This document shows, in pieces, positions 35,441-44,106 of a stretch of 64,000 nt of DNA (the stretch's first letter is position 1; every line of letters begins with the position of its first letter). The stretch is taken from positions 124,001-188,000 of the forward strand of contig CALCUE010000026.1 in the NCBI GenBank assembly GCA_937906945.1. The letters run 5' to 3'. Source of the stretch: an uncultured Clostridia bacterium. Lineage in GTDB: Bacteria > Bacillota > Clostridia > Oscillospirales > Ruminococcaceae. The notes beneath the pieces were generated by a model. The model was not told where the DNA came from. It was given only the letters and a program-made list of their open reading frames with translations, and did not search any database. The position numbers were made by a program, and so were the translations under genes.

Positions 35441-37138
35441 ATGAAAATTTGTGATATGCCCTATGAACATATCGAAATGGATGAAATCAATTCAACCATG
35501 AACGAAATTATCAACGGGATCAAAGCGTCGCAAAGTGCCGATGAAATTCTTGCCTGGCGCCAGAAATATGTGGCGTTCTTGCGCCGTTATTCCACCGCGA
35601 TGAGTCTTTCCTATATTCGTTACAGCGGCAATACCGCGGATGAATACTACGTCAAGGAAAATGACTACTTTGACGAGATCGGTCCCCAGGTCAGCAACCT
35701 TTTCAATGAATATAATAACGCTCTCCTTTCCTCTCCGTTCCGTAAGGAATTGGAGGAAAAACTTTCGCCGGTTTATTTCCGTTACATGGAAGTGCAGGCA
35801 AAAGCCATGTCACCTCTTATTGTGGAAGACATGGTAGAGGAAAACAAAATCATCTCCGAATATTCCAAGCTGATGGCCGGCATGGAATTTGAGTTCCGGG
35901 GCGAAAAAATGAGCCGGGCCGCTCTCTCTGGCTATTTTAAATCCGATGATCGGGAAACCAGAAAAGAAGCCTATACCGTCATGGGTACCGTCATGAATTC
36001 TTACGCGGATCAATTGGACGATATCTATGACCGTTTGGTCAAGGTCCGCACGCGCATGGCGAAAAAACTCGGCTATGAAAACTTTGTCGAGCTTGGTTAT
36101 TATCGCATGAATCGTGTGTGCTATGACAAAAAAGATGTGGAGACCTTCCGCAAAAACGTTCTGGAATCCATTGTTCCTGTTGTGGCCAAACTTCGTTCCG
36201 AAAACGCCAAAAAAGATCTCGGCATTGATAAATATATGCTTTATGATGACGGCATCATTATTCCCGGCGGAGACCCCAGACCGGTTGGAACCAAAGAGGT
36301 CATTTTCCGTGGTGCCAAAGAAATGTACCATGAAATGAGCGAGGAATCCGGAAAATTCATCGACTTGATGTTGGAAAACGACGCTTTCGATGTTGACGCC
36401 CGCCAGAACAAATGGGGCGGCGGCTATTGTACCACCGTTCCGATGTATAAACAGCCTTTCATCCTCGCCAACTTCAATGGCACCGCCGATGATGTTGACG
36501 TCGTCACTCACGAGGCTGGACATGCCTTTAACGCTTATCTGATTGCTGACAATAAATTCGCTTTGGAGATTGACTGTGGCGGCATGGAGACCGCTGAGAC
36601 CCACTCCATGAGCATGGAATTCTTCGCCTGGAAATATATTGATAAATTCTTTGGCGATAACGCGAAGAAATATCAGTATATGCACGCTCTCTCTGCGTTC
36701 TCCTTTATTCCCTATGGCACGATCGTCGATTATTTCCAGCACATCGTTTATGAAAATCCGGATATGACCCCCGCCGAACGAAATGCCGCCTGGAAAAAGC
36801 TGGAGCAGCAATTCCGTCCTTATATTTCCACGGAAGGTATGCCGTTCCTTGAAGAGGGCCGCCGTTGGCAGTACCAGATGCACATTTATGAAAGTCCGTT
36901 CTATTATATTGACTATTGCCTGGCGCAAACCGCCGCTTTTGGCTTCCTACTCGCTTCTCTGGAGGATTATGATGACGCTTTCCGTCGTTATATCCGCCTT
37001 ATGAAACACGGCGGTGAAATGTATTATAATGATCTTTTGGAAGAAGCCGAAATTGCTTCCCCGTTCAAAGACGGTTCTTTGAAAGTGTTGGCGGAAAAAG
37101 TAGAAACTGTGCTCCAAAATATCAAAGCGAATATATAA
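35441..37138 (+). CDS. M3-family oligoendopeptidase
   Basis: About 565 residues, PepF-like zinc peptidase that cleaves short peptides in the cytoplasm. The zinc motif is HEAGH in VVTHEAGHAFNAYL, and the downstream glutamate is in the GGMETAETHSMSMEF segment. ATG at 35441 with AGGAGTG six bases ahead. It lies next to the peptide transporter operon on the opposite strand, so it could degrade the imported peptides; this is inference. One shared terminator follows. Confidence 0.93.
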   Translation: MKICDMPYEHIEMDEINSTMNEIINGIKASQSADEILAWRQKYVAFLRRYSTAMSLSYIRYSGNTADEYYVKENDYFDEIGPQVSNLFNEYNNALLSSPFRKELEEKLSPVYFRYMEVQAKAMSPLIVEDMVEENKIISEYSKLMAGMEFEFRGEKMSRAALSGYFKSDDRETRKEAYTVMGTVMNSYADQLDDIYDRLVKVRTRMAKKLGYENFVELGYYRMNRVCYDKKDVETFRKNVLESIVPVVAKLRSENAKKDLGIDKYMLYDDGIIIPGGDPRPVGTKEVIFRGAKEMYHEMSEESGKFIDLMLENDAFDVDARQNKWGGGYCTTVPMYKQPFILANFNGTADDVDVVTHEAGHAFNAYLIADNKFALEIDCGGMETAETHSMSMEFFAWKYIDKFFGDNAKKYQYMHALSAFSFIPYGTIVDYFQHIVYENPDMTPAERNAAWKKLEQQFRPYISTEGMPFLEEGRRWQYQMHIYESPFYYIDYCLAQTAAFGFLLASLEDYDDAFRRYIRLMKHGGEMYYNDLLEEAEIASPFKDGSLKVLAEKVETVLQNIKANI

Positions 37139-37153
37139 AACCAAGCCAAATAA

Positions 37154-37180
37154 AAAAATGCAGGCAATGCCTGCATTTTT
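37154..37180. terminator. Bidirectional terminator
   Basis: 11-bp stem AAAAATGCAGG / CCTGCATTTTT with a five-base loop between two convergent genes, with A and T tracts on both sides. Confidence 0.85.
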
Positions 37181-38427
37181 TATGCTATCTTCTGATATCC
37201 GCTCTGATCATCCAATTGGAAGCTCACAGCGTTTTCATTTTTAATATAGATATTTTTCTCATTTTCCTGCAAAGTGTAGGCAACAAACGCTCCTTTTTGT
37301 TTCAAAGAAGCCACCTTGCTTTCCACTTCCCCAGCGGATTTCGCCCCATGAAGGTTCAATAAATCATACCAGGTATCCACCACATTCCCTTTTGTTGTCG
37401 CCATATAGGAAGTGGAGAGAACCTCCGGGAAATCGCCGGATTGAACGGAGAAAAACGGATAACGATAATAAATTACCCCGTCTTTTTCCACCGAATAGTA
37501 ACCTTTTCCGTCTAAAAGCGGAAATGCACTGATCTGAGAGAAAACCAAACCTTGAGTCGCTTCCACGGTTCCTATTAACGGAACAGCATCCTCATTTTTC
37601 CCATACACGCAGAAAGCCCCGGGACGGTGCTCGCCCATCATATAACTGATTCCGCTTTCCGTCATCAGATAGCCATCCAAAAACCCACCTTGGGAAAGCT
37701 CTTTCGCTACCATCTGAACCTCATAAGCGTCCCGCATGGAGTTCATATCCAGGATCGGAGAAGAAATCTCCATTTCCTCCATGAACTGAAGATATTCCTG
37801 TGAAACGGAAAATTTGACCAGATGCTTTTCGTCGTCAACAAAATCCAAGGAAAAATAGCTAAGGTTTGCCGTCTTCTCGGAAATAGCCTCCAGTCTTTCC
37901 TTTTCGCTCTCGTTAAAAAGCGGATCGAAACTGGCCGCATCAGACAAAATCAAAATTCCGTTCCATTCCGAAAAAACGGTTCCGGCAAACATATTGAAAT
38001 TTTGTCTTTCCTGAGTCTTTCCATAAGCATCGACAAGAACCTGATACAGTCTTTCGTCGATTTCAATCTCTTTTCCCAGATTATGATTGAGGGTTGCAAG
38101 ATTGTTGCAACCCTCATACTCATTTTCCGCATCAAGGAGTTTATAGATTTGGTTCAAGGAAGCGCTGTAGAAGTTTTTCACTTCATTTAGCTTGCTCTTT
38201 ATTTCATCGCTGCTTCCGGTGAAGTAGTAGTTGAGGCTGATCCCGCTTCCATAGAACATAGCGTTCTCGTCCGCGTTGGTTTCTACCTCATGATACCCTT
38301 CTTCCTTGGCGCCGATATTGACAACCGCTCTCGCGAAAGAGATGACGGCAATGGCAAACGCAACGATAAAAAGGATCACTCTCAGGATCAATTTTTTAGA
38401 ATCCATCGGAGTATCATTCATTTTCAT
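37180..38427 (-). CDS. Membrane-anchored ApbE-like protein with degenerate active site
   Basis: 415 residues. One N-terminal membrane segment (about 12-36), then a large outer domain. Residues 88-155 resemble the start of ApbE (FAD:protein FMN transferase): IYKLLDAENEYEGCNNLATLNHNLGKE, then the W of VFSEW. Residues 226-236, where ApbE has D-L-G-G-I-A-K-G-Y, read LDMNSMRDAYE. The region 316-352 aligns with the rest of the ApbE C-terminus, but its histidine and Thr-Ser-Gly motifs are changed. Flavin transfer is therefore unlikely. It follows oppF by 13 bases and shares the operon. The ApbE link is my alignment by eye. Confidence 0.55.
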   Translation of the reverse strand: MKMNDTPMDSKKLILRVILFIVAFAIAVISFARAVVNIGAKEEGYHEVETNADENAMFYGSGISLNYYFTGSSDEIKSKLNEVKNFYSASLNQIYKLLDAENEYEGCNNLATLNHNLGKEIEIDERLYQVLVDAYGKTQERQNFNMFAGTVFSEWNGILILSDAASFDPLFNESEKERLEAISEKTANLSYFSLDFVDDEKHLVKFSVSQEYLQFMEEMEISSPILDMNSMRDAYEVQMVAKELSQGGFLDGYLMTESGISYMMGEHRPGAFCVYGKNEDAVPLIGTVEATQGLVFSQISAFPLLDGKGYYSVEKDGVIYYRYPFFSVQSGDFPEVLSTSYMATTKGNVVDTWYDLLNLHGAKSAGEVESKVASLKQKGAFVAYTLQENEKNIYIKNENAVSFQLDDQSGYQKIA

Positions 38428-38440
38428 TGTCTAAAACCAA

Positions 38441-39397
38441 TCATTCCTCTGTTTTTCCAAAACGGATCTCTTTATATTTCGCGATTTCTGAATCGCTACC
38501 AAAGACCATATGTCCGTTGCCAATATCCACTAAATGGGGCTGTTCCACGGAATAATCGTGCATTTCGTCCGGTTTATAAACGAAAAGTTTTTTATTCTTT
38601 TCAATGATCGGATCCGGAACCGGAATAGCGGACATCAAAGACTTGGTGTACGGATGAAGCGGATAGCTGAAAAGCTCTTCCGTCTCAGCGATCTCCATGA
38701 CCCGTCCTTTATAGATAACAACGATACGGTCACTGATGAAGCGAACGATCGAAAGGTCGTGAGCGATAAAGAGATAAGTAAGGCCTCTTTCGTCCTGGAA
38801 CTTCTTCAAAAGGTTCAGAACCTGCGCACGAATAGAGACGTCCAAAGCGGAAATCGGTTCATCAGCGATGATGAATTCCGGTTCCATAACGACGGAACGG
38901 GCAATACCGACTCTCTGTCTCTGGCCGCCGGAGAATTCATGCGGATACCGGGTCAAATGCTCCGGAAGAAGTCCGACTTCTTTGGTAATCTTCTCGATCT
39001 TGGCCATTCTGTCCTTCTCATCTTTATAAAGATGGAAGTTATAAAGGCCTTCGGAAATAATGTACTCGATGGTAGCACGCTCGTTCAAAGACGCCGCCGG
39101 ATCCTGGAAAATCATCTGAATCTTCCGAATGACGTCCCGGTCCTCTTTATGAGAAAGCTTACCGGAGATTTTCTTTCCGTCATAATAAATCGCACCATTG
39201 GAGCACGGATTAATTCGAATAATTGCACGGCCAATGGTCGTCTTACCGGAACCGGACTCGCCAACCAGCGAAAGAGTCTCGCCTTTATAGATATCGAAGC
39301 TTACGTTATCAACGGCCTTAAACGATTTTCTTCCCTGCTTAAAGACAACATCAAGATTCTGTACCGAAACCAGTACTTTTTTATCTGTATAATCCAT
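38441..39397 (-). CDS. oppF: Oligopeptide ABC transporter ATPase, OppF type
   Basis: 318 residues. Walker A GESGSGKTT, signature FSGGQRQRVGIARS, Walker B FIIADEPISALD, and the oligopeptide-transporter C-terminal extension (YPLHPYTKSLMSAIPVPDP). Normal length. It pairs with OppD to power import. Start has AAGGAGG. Confidence 0.93.
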   Translation of the reverse strand: MDYTDKKVLVSVQNLDVVFKQGRKSFKAVDNVSFDIYKGETLSLVGESGSGKTTIGRAIIRINPCSNGAIYYDGKKISGKLSHKEDRDVIRKIQMIFQDPAASLNERATIEYIISEGLYNFHLYKDEKDRMAKIEKITKEVGLLPEHLTRYPHEFSGGQRQRVGIARSVVMEPEFIIADEPISALDVSIRAQVLNLLKKFQDERGLTYLFIAHDLSIVRFISDRIVVIYKGRVMEIAETEELFSYPLHPYTKSLMSAIPVPDPIIEKNKKLFVYKPDEMHDYSVEQPHLVDIGNGHMVFGSDSEIAKYKEIRFGKTEE

Positions 39398-39409
39398 CCT
39401 ATTGCCTCC

Positions 39410-41212
39410 TTACACTTCAAAATCGACGTAGGTCTTGAGCATCTTCTCATGCAAATTCTGAATGTTTGCAGGAGCTTCCGCTTTCGGCGCTCTCGGGTCA
39501 AGAAGCCAGGTTTTCGCGAAATGCGTTTCACTTACCTGGAACATCGGCGGTTCTTCGACAAGGTCGATCGCCATAGCATATTTGTTTCTCGGAGCGAAAG
39601 CGTCACCGATAATTTTGTTATAAAGGGACGGCGGCGTTCCGGGAATGGAGAACAGGTTGGTTCCTCTTTCGCCAAGCTGCGGAAGCGACGAAAGAAGCGC
39701 CCAGGTGTAAGGATGACGAGGATCATAGAAGATTTCTTCAACACTGCCGACTTCCACGATCTGGCCACCGTAAAGCACGGCAACTCTCTCTGCTACGTTA
39801 GCGACAACACCAAGGTCATGCGTAATATAGACCGTCGTAAAGCCAAGTTCATGCTGCAGATCCTTGATCAGACGAATGATCTGAGCCTGGATGGTAACGT
39901 CCAAAGCCGTCGTCGGTTCATCGCAGATCAGAATCTTCGGCTGGCAGGAAAGGGCGATGGCGATAACGATTCTCTGACGCATACCGCCGGAATACTCGAA
40001 CGGATAATCGTTGAACCGTTTTTCCGGATCCGGAATACCGACTTTACCCATGATCTCGATGGTTCTCTTTTTGGCTTCCGCCTGAGAGCATTTCTGGTGC
40101 TTCAGAATAACCGTCATGATCTGTTTACCAATCGTAATGACCGGGTTCAAAGAAGTCATCGGGTCCTGGAAAACCGTAGCGATCCGGCAACCACGAATCT
40201 GCTGCCAGTCGTTGGTATATTTCACTTTGGCGCAGTCAATAATGGCATGGCCATAAAGCGTTTTGGTCGCTTCGTCATAAGAGCGATATTCAACACGGAA
40301 CGTGACCACGTCAAAAATCTTATTGAGGACTTCCGGATCGGTCAAATCCTCGCCGATACTCATGGCAAGCTTAAAGGCTTTGTCCAGCTTATAAACAAAG
40401 GTCACCTGATCCTTAAAGGGGTAACGGCCAATGGAAAGAAGAACCTCATAAGCAATGATCCGGTTTCTCTCAATAACTTCATCTGAAAGTCCATACGGAT
40501 TGGATTCTTTATCGGGAGTGGCGATCTTCTTTTTTCTCTCTTCTTCCAACTCTTTAAGGATAGCAGCATCCGCCGCGTTTTTCTCCGAGTTTGCGTTAAA
40601 GTTGGCTTTTCTCTCTTTGATCAAAGCGTCTCTTTCCGCAATAACGGCGTTCTTCTGCTCTGTAAAGTCTTTTATCTTTGCAAGGGTCTTTTCGATTTCC
40701 GGAGCATCCGCGGCGCTCTTTCTATCCAAAGTCAAGAGATAGTTATTCTTATCGACGATGTCATCGCTGAGAATTTTGATCTTATCTTGATAGCTCTGCT
40801 CTTCCTCTTCGGAAAGGGATTTTTCACCGTTGATTTCTTTCTTCTTCTGCATATAGGCCACGTATTCGTCGGCACCACGTTCCAGTTGGGAATGCTTGTT
40901 CAGCATATTGAAGATATATTGCAACATTTTTTCGTTGCGTCCGGTGACCTTAACCGTCGTTTTAGAAATTTCATCATCATTAAAGATAATGCTTCCATGA
41001 GAGATAAAGCCGTTGGAATCCAAAAGTCCGGCGAATGTCTTTGTCAGAACCGATTTACCGGAGCCGGATTCACCAACAATGGCCAACGACTCATTTTCGT
41101 AAATATCCAAAGATACGTTACGAATGGCGGAAAGAATTCTTCCACGAACGTTAAATTTTACGTCAACATTCCGTAACGAGAGGAGAACTTTTTTATCTGT
41201 ATTTTCACTCAT
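39410..41212 (-). CDS. oppD: Oligopeptide ABC transporter ATPase, OppD type, with large insertion
   Basis: 600 residues, against about 330-350 normally. Walker A GESGSGKSV is at 47-55. The Q-loop FQDPMTSLNP falls at 348-357; in ordinary OppD it follows much sooner. Residues about 85-336 are thus an insertion of about 250 residues, rich in Lys, Glu and Ala, with a probable coiled coil (about 170-235) and a second helical part. The signature YSGGMRQRIVIAIAL, Walker B and the C-terminal family domain are intact, so the ATPase should be active. Confidence 0.9.
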   Translation of the reverse strand: MSENTDKKVLLSLRNVDVKFNVRGRILSAIRNVSLDIYENESLAIVGESGSGKSVLTKTFAGLLDSNGFISHGSIIFNDDEISKTTVKVTGRNEKMLQYIFNMLNKHSQLERGADEYVAYMQKKKEINGEKSLSEEEEQSYQDKIKILSDDIVDKNNYLLTLDRKSAADAPEIEKTLAKIKDFTEQKNAVIAERDALIKERKANFNANSEKNAADAAILKELEEERKKKIATPDKESNPYGLSDEVIERNRIIAYEVLLSIGRYPFKDQVTFVYKLDKAFKLAMSIGEDLTDPEVLNKIFDVVTFRVEYRSYDEATKTLYGHAIIDCAKVKYTNDWQQIRGCRIATVFQDPMTSLNPVITIGKQIMTVILKHQKCSQAEAKKRTIEIMGKVGIPDPEKRFNDYPFEYSGGMRQRIVIAIALSCQPKILICDEPTTALDVTIQAQIIRLIKDLQHELGFTTVYITHDLGVVANVAERVAVLYGGQIVEVGSVEEIFYDPRHPYTWALLSSLPQLGERGTNLFSIPGTPPSLYNKIIGDAFAPRNKYAMAIDLVEEPPMFQVSETHFAKTWLLDPRAPKAEAPANIQNLHEKMLKTYVDFEV

Positions 41213-41224
41213 AGTCTCACCTCA

Positions 41225-42196
41225 TTACATATGTGTTCTCGGGTCGGTCGCGTCAGCAAGGTTCTGACCCAGTACGTAAAGAATAATTGTGATGGCGGAA
41301 GCAACCAGAACCGGCGGCCAGAATTCCCACGGGAATGTCATAAAACCGGTCTGTGCCTGCTGGATCATACGGCCCAGGGACGGTACCGTCGCGCTCAGAC
41401 CAACACCAATATAGGACAGGAAAACTTCCATGGAAATGTAGGAAGGAAGCTCCGTAGCAAGAACCGTTACGATGACCGAAGTAAGGAACGGAAGCATATT
41501 CTTTGAAATGACACGGGAAACCGGCGTACCGAGGCAACGGGAAGCCAACGAATACTCACGGTCACGAATGATCATAACCTGCGTTCTGAAGAAGAACGCG
41601 ATTCCAAGCCAACCGGTAATTGTCAATGCGAAAATAAAGCTCCAAAAGCCGGAACCGATAACGTAAACAAGAACCGAGATCAGCAGGATGTACGGAACGT
41701 TACCTACAATGTTATAGACAACGAGCATAAACGCGTCGAACTTTCTGGAATAGCCCCATACAGCGCCAAGCACAATACCGATCGTCATGTTGATCGCAGC
41801 GCAGATGATGGCCAGAAGAAGCGACGTTCTGGTGGAAGAAATGATACCATAAAGAATGGAGTTACCCATAGCGCCGGTACCCAAAACCCATTTCATGGAG
41901 AAACCGCCGAAATAGGACATTGCGGCTTTCGGGCTAAGGTTAAATGTCTGCGCATTGGTTACGTTTTCCATAGCGTCATAGGGCCAGAAAATCGGAAGAA
42001 TGAAAGCCGCCAGGAACATCAGCACAAAAACGGCAATCAGAATGATATTGATTTTTTTCTTAAAGAAGACACGGAAAACCGATTTCCAGTAAGAATAGCG
42101 CGGAGCGATGATTTTTTCAGAAGAAATGGCATCGTTATCAATAAAATGGAAGCCTTCGTCTTCTTCTACCGCATGGAGATTTTTATTTTCGTCCAT
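41225..42196 (-). CDS. oppC: Oligopeptide ABC transporter permease, OppC type
   Basis: 323 residues: a 40-residue cytoplasmic N-terminus, one membrane helix, then the five-helix permease domain with its EAA-like loop (YSLASRCLGTPVSRVISKNMLP). Normal size. The start overlaps the end of oppB by one base and has GGAGG upstream. Confidence 0.92.
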   Translation of the reverse strand: MDENKNLHAVEEDEGFHFIDNDAISSEKIIAPRYSYWKSVFRVFFKKKINIILIAVFVLMFLAAFILPIFWPYDAMENVTNAQTFNLSPKAAMSYFGGFSMKWVLGTGAMGNSILYGIISSTRTSLLLAIICAAINMTIGIVLGAVWGYSRKFDAFMLVVYNIVGNVPYILLISVLVYVIGSGFWSFIFALTITGWLGIAFFFRTQVMIIRDREYSLASRCLGTPVSRVISKNMLPFLTSVIVTVLATELPSYISMEVFLSYIGVGLSATVPSLGRMIQQAQTGFMTFPWEFWPPVLVASAITIILYVLGQNLADATDPRTHM

Positions 42197-43776
42197 TATC
42201 TTCCGCCGCCTCCTTCCTCAGAAAGGGAGATTCTCGGGTCACACTTCGCAAGCAACAGGTCGCCCAAAATAATGGAGATCAAAGAAAGCGAAGTATAGAA
42301 AACCGTACAAGCTACGATAATACCGTTATCGTGGCTGTTGATAGCATTCGTCAAAAGGTTACCAACACCGGGAACCGCATAAACACGCTCGGTGATGATA
42401 GCACCGGTCAGACAACTGAGAATGTTGCCCGGAATGCTCTGTACAAGATAAATGATGGCGTTTCTGGAAATATGGATGTTGTAAATTTCTTTTTCAGAAA
42501 GGCCCTCCGCCCTTGCGAACTTGACATAGTCCGAGTTCATCTGGTCGATCATATACCGTCTCATCCATTTCATAAGACTGCCGATAGACGGAAGCGAAAG
42601 AGAAATGGTCGGGAGAATATAGGCAAGGATCTTTACTTCGGCGTTCGCGAATTTATAAGGCAGATTAAAGACACGGGTACCAAAAGCCGCGAACATGAAA
42701 ATGTAAGCAAGGGACGGTACCGCCATGATAAAGATGATATAGAAAGTACCAATCTTATCAAAGAGGCCGTCTTTATGTCTTGCCATGGTAATACCGACCG
42801 GAAGACCGATGATATAAGCAATAATCGTCGCGATCAAACCGATGACAAAAGAGTTTTCGATCATGGAAAGACCAGTGACATGATAACTGTAAACGCTGTA
42901 ATTATCACCGAATTCAGCAAGATCACTCTCGCTGGATACGCTGTTATAGGTGACCGAATGGAAATCAATCGCCGTTTCCGCGTACTCGTCCGTTCCGATC
43001 ATGGCCGGATACTGCTGTTTTCTCGTATCCAGTTCACCGGTCGGCGTCGTAATAACGGTCGTAATCTCCTGTCCCCTATATTTCGTATAGGAAGTACCAA
43101 GATTTATATGAAGCCAGTTTTGATGAATAAACGGGAAACGACCGTCCACATACAAAAGATATTTATGATGGGTACCGGAACCCACTACCGCGTAGAAATT
43201 GCTGTAAGGATCCTTTTCTACCCTGATGTAACGATCGGTCAGGTTTTCATCCTCAACCATATCCTTAGTTTCAACGGAAAAGAAACCGGTTACATAGTCA
43301 AGAAGACGAACTACAACGTTCTTTTCTTCAATGGCAATCAAATAGCCGGTGCCGCCCGGTTTTACTTTACCGGACTTAAATTTGACGGGTTCAAGATATT
43401 TGATCTCATATCCCTTCCCCGAATACTGATCGATGAATTCTTTTACACTGGCGTTATCAAGATAAGTTTTGGCATTCTGAACCGCCGCTTTATCCGATTT
43501 ATACTCAGACATATTATAATAGTCGTCACCATAAGCCGCTTTATATTTTTCACCGACAAATTTGGCGTAATCTATGTAATTCAAATATCCATATTTTGAA
43601 TATTGGGTATATTCATATATTGTTCTATCGTTCAGAGCTTTTTTGTTCCAAAGGTCATCTGTCTGGAAAATAACGTTTCTTTCGATAAGGGAGTAAACCA
43701 AAAGCATAACGACCATAACGACAACAAACAAAGAGAAGATCGAGAACAATATACGCTTGAGCATATACTTCTTCAT
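42196..43776 (-). CDS. oppB: Oligopeptide ABC transporter permease, OppB type, with large outer domain
   Basis: 526 residues, against about 310-340 normally. The first membrane helix (about 8-30) is followed by about 270 residues before the next helix at about 306; OppB usually has roughly 70-100 there. The extra part includes a Tyr- and Lys-rich section (residues 50-130) and a beta-rich section. The permease core after residue 300 is normal, with the EAA loop DYVKFARAEGLSEKEIYNIHISRNAI. Start ATG at 43776; see the hairpin at 43788-43813 for its unusual ribosome site. Confidence 0.9.
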   Translation of the reverse strand: MKKYMLKRILFSIFSLFVVVMVVMLLVYSLIERNVIFQTDDLWNKKALNDRTIYEYTQYSKYGYLNYIDYAKFVGEKYKAAYGDDYYNMSEYKSDKAAVQNAKTYLDNASVKEFIDQYSGKGYEIKYLEPVKFKSGKVKPGGTGYLIAIEEKNVVVRLLDYVTGFFSVETKDMVEDENLTDRYIRVEKDPYSNFYAVVGSGTHHKYLLYVDGRFPFIHQNWLHINLGTSYTKYRGQEITTVITTPTGELDTRKQQYPAMIGTDEYAETAIDFHSVTYNSVSSESDLAEFGDNYSVYSYHVTGLSMIENSFVIGLIATIIAYIIGLPVGITMARHKDGLFDKIGTFYIIFIMAVPSLAYIFMFAAFGTRVFNLPYKFANAEVKILAYILPTISLSLPSIGSLMKWMRRYMIDQMNSDYVKFARAEGLSEKEIYNIHISRNAIIYLVQSIPGNILSCLTGAIITERVYAVPGVGNLLTNAINSHDNGIIVACTVFYTSLSLISIILGDLLLAKCDPRISLSEEGGGGR

Positions 43777-43787
43777 AAGTCACTATC

Positions 43788-43820
43788 TATAATTAAAATC
43801 GCTTTTAATTATATCCTCCT
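43788..43820 (-). promoter_or_regulatory. Hairpin between Shine-Dalgarno site and oppB start
   Basis: On the minus strand AGGAGGA (43814-43820) is followed directly by an 11-bp perfect hairpin with a GCGA tetraloop (43788-43813), then 11 bases, then the oppB ATG. Unfolded, the spacing is 37 bases, far too long. Folded, the effective spacing is about 11. No closer Shine-Dalgarno site is evident. Confidence 0.65.
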
Positions 43821-43899
43821 TCTTTTGTGAGGTAAGATACAAAGATCCTTTTAAGTTCAGCAAACTTGCAAAACGATCAGGATCTGAAAAATTAAGTTC

Positions 43900-43964
43900 C
43901 TTTTCCAAATCCAGTTGCTTTGATGCGTCCTCATCCGCATCAAACGCAAACCCGTTTGGAAAAG
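43900..43964 (-). other. Structured RNA element between oppA and oppB
   Basis: A long imperfect hairpin: outer stem CTTTTCCAAA / TTTGGAAAAG (10 bp), a five-by-five internal loop, then TTGC/GCAA and TTTGATGCG / CGCATCAAA around an eight-base loop. It lies in the 330-base gap between oppA and oppB. Not recognised as a known riboswitch; it could balance oppA against downstream mRNA. Confidence 0.6.
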
Positions 43965-44038
43965 CTACTTAGTTTTCCATTTTGCCGCGATTAAATCCTA
44001 TGCGGAAACGCTAAACTTATTATTGTCATTTAATCGAA

Positions 44039-44071
44039 ACACATAGGAGGACATAAAGTCCTCCTATGTGT
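44039..44071 (-). terminator. 14-bp hairpin after oppA
   Basis: Perfect stem ACACATAGGAGGAC and its complement with a five-base loop, 35 bases after the oppA stop, ending TTTCG without a long T-tract. A partial terminator or mRNA-stabilising hairpin, as commonly found behind binding-protein genes. Confidence 0.65.
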
Positions 44072-44106
44072 AAGATCATTCGGATATTTTAATGTTTTAT
44101 AAAATA

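Noticed and set aside
38534..40486. A 650-codon plus-strand frame opposite oppF and oppD
   Set aside because: Shadow of two well-supported ATPase genes; no Shine-Dalgarno site and Arg/Phe/Asn-rich nonsense composition.
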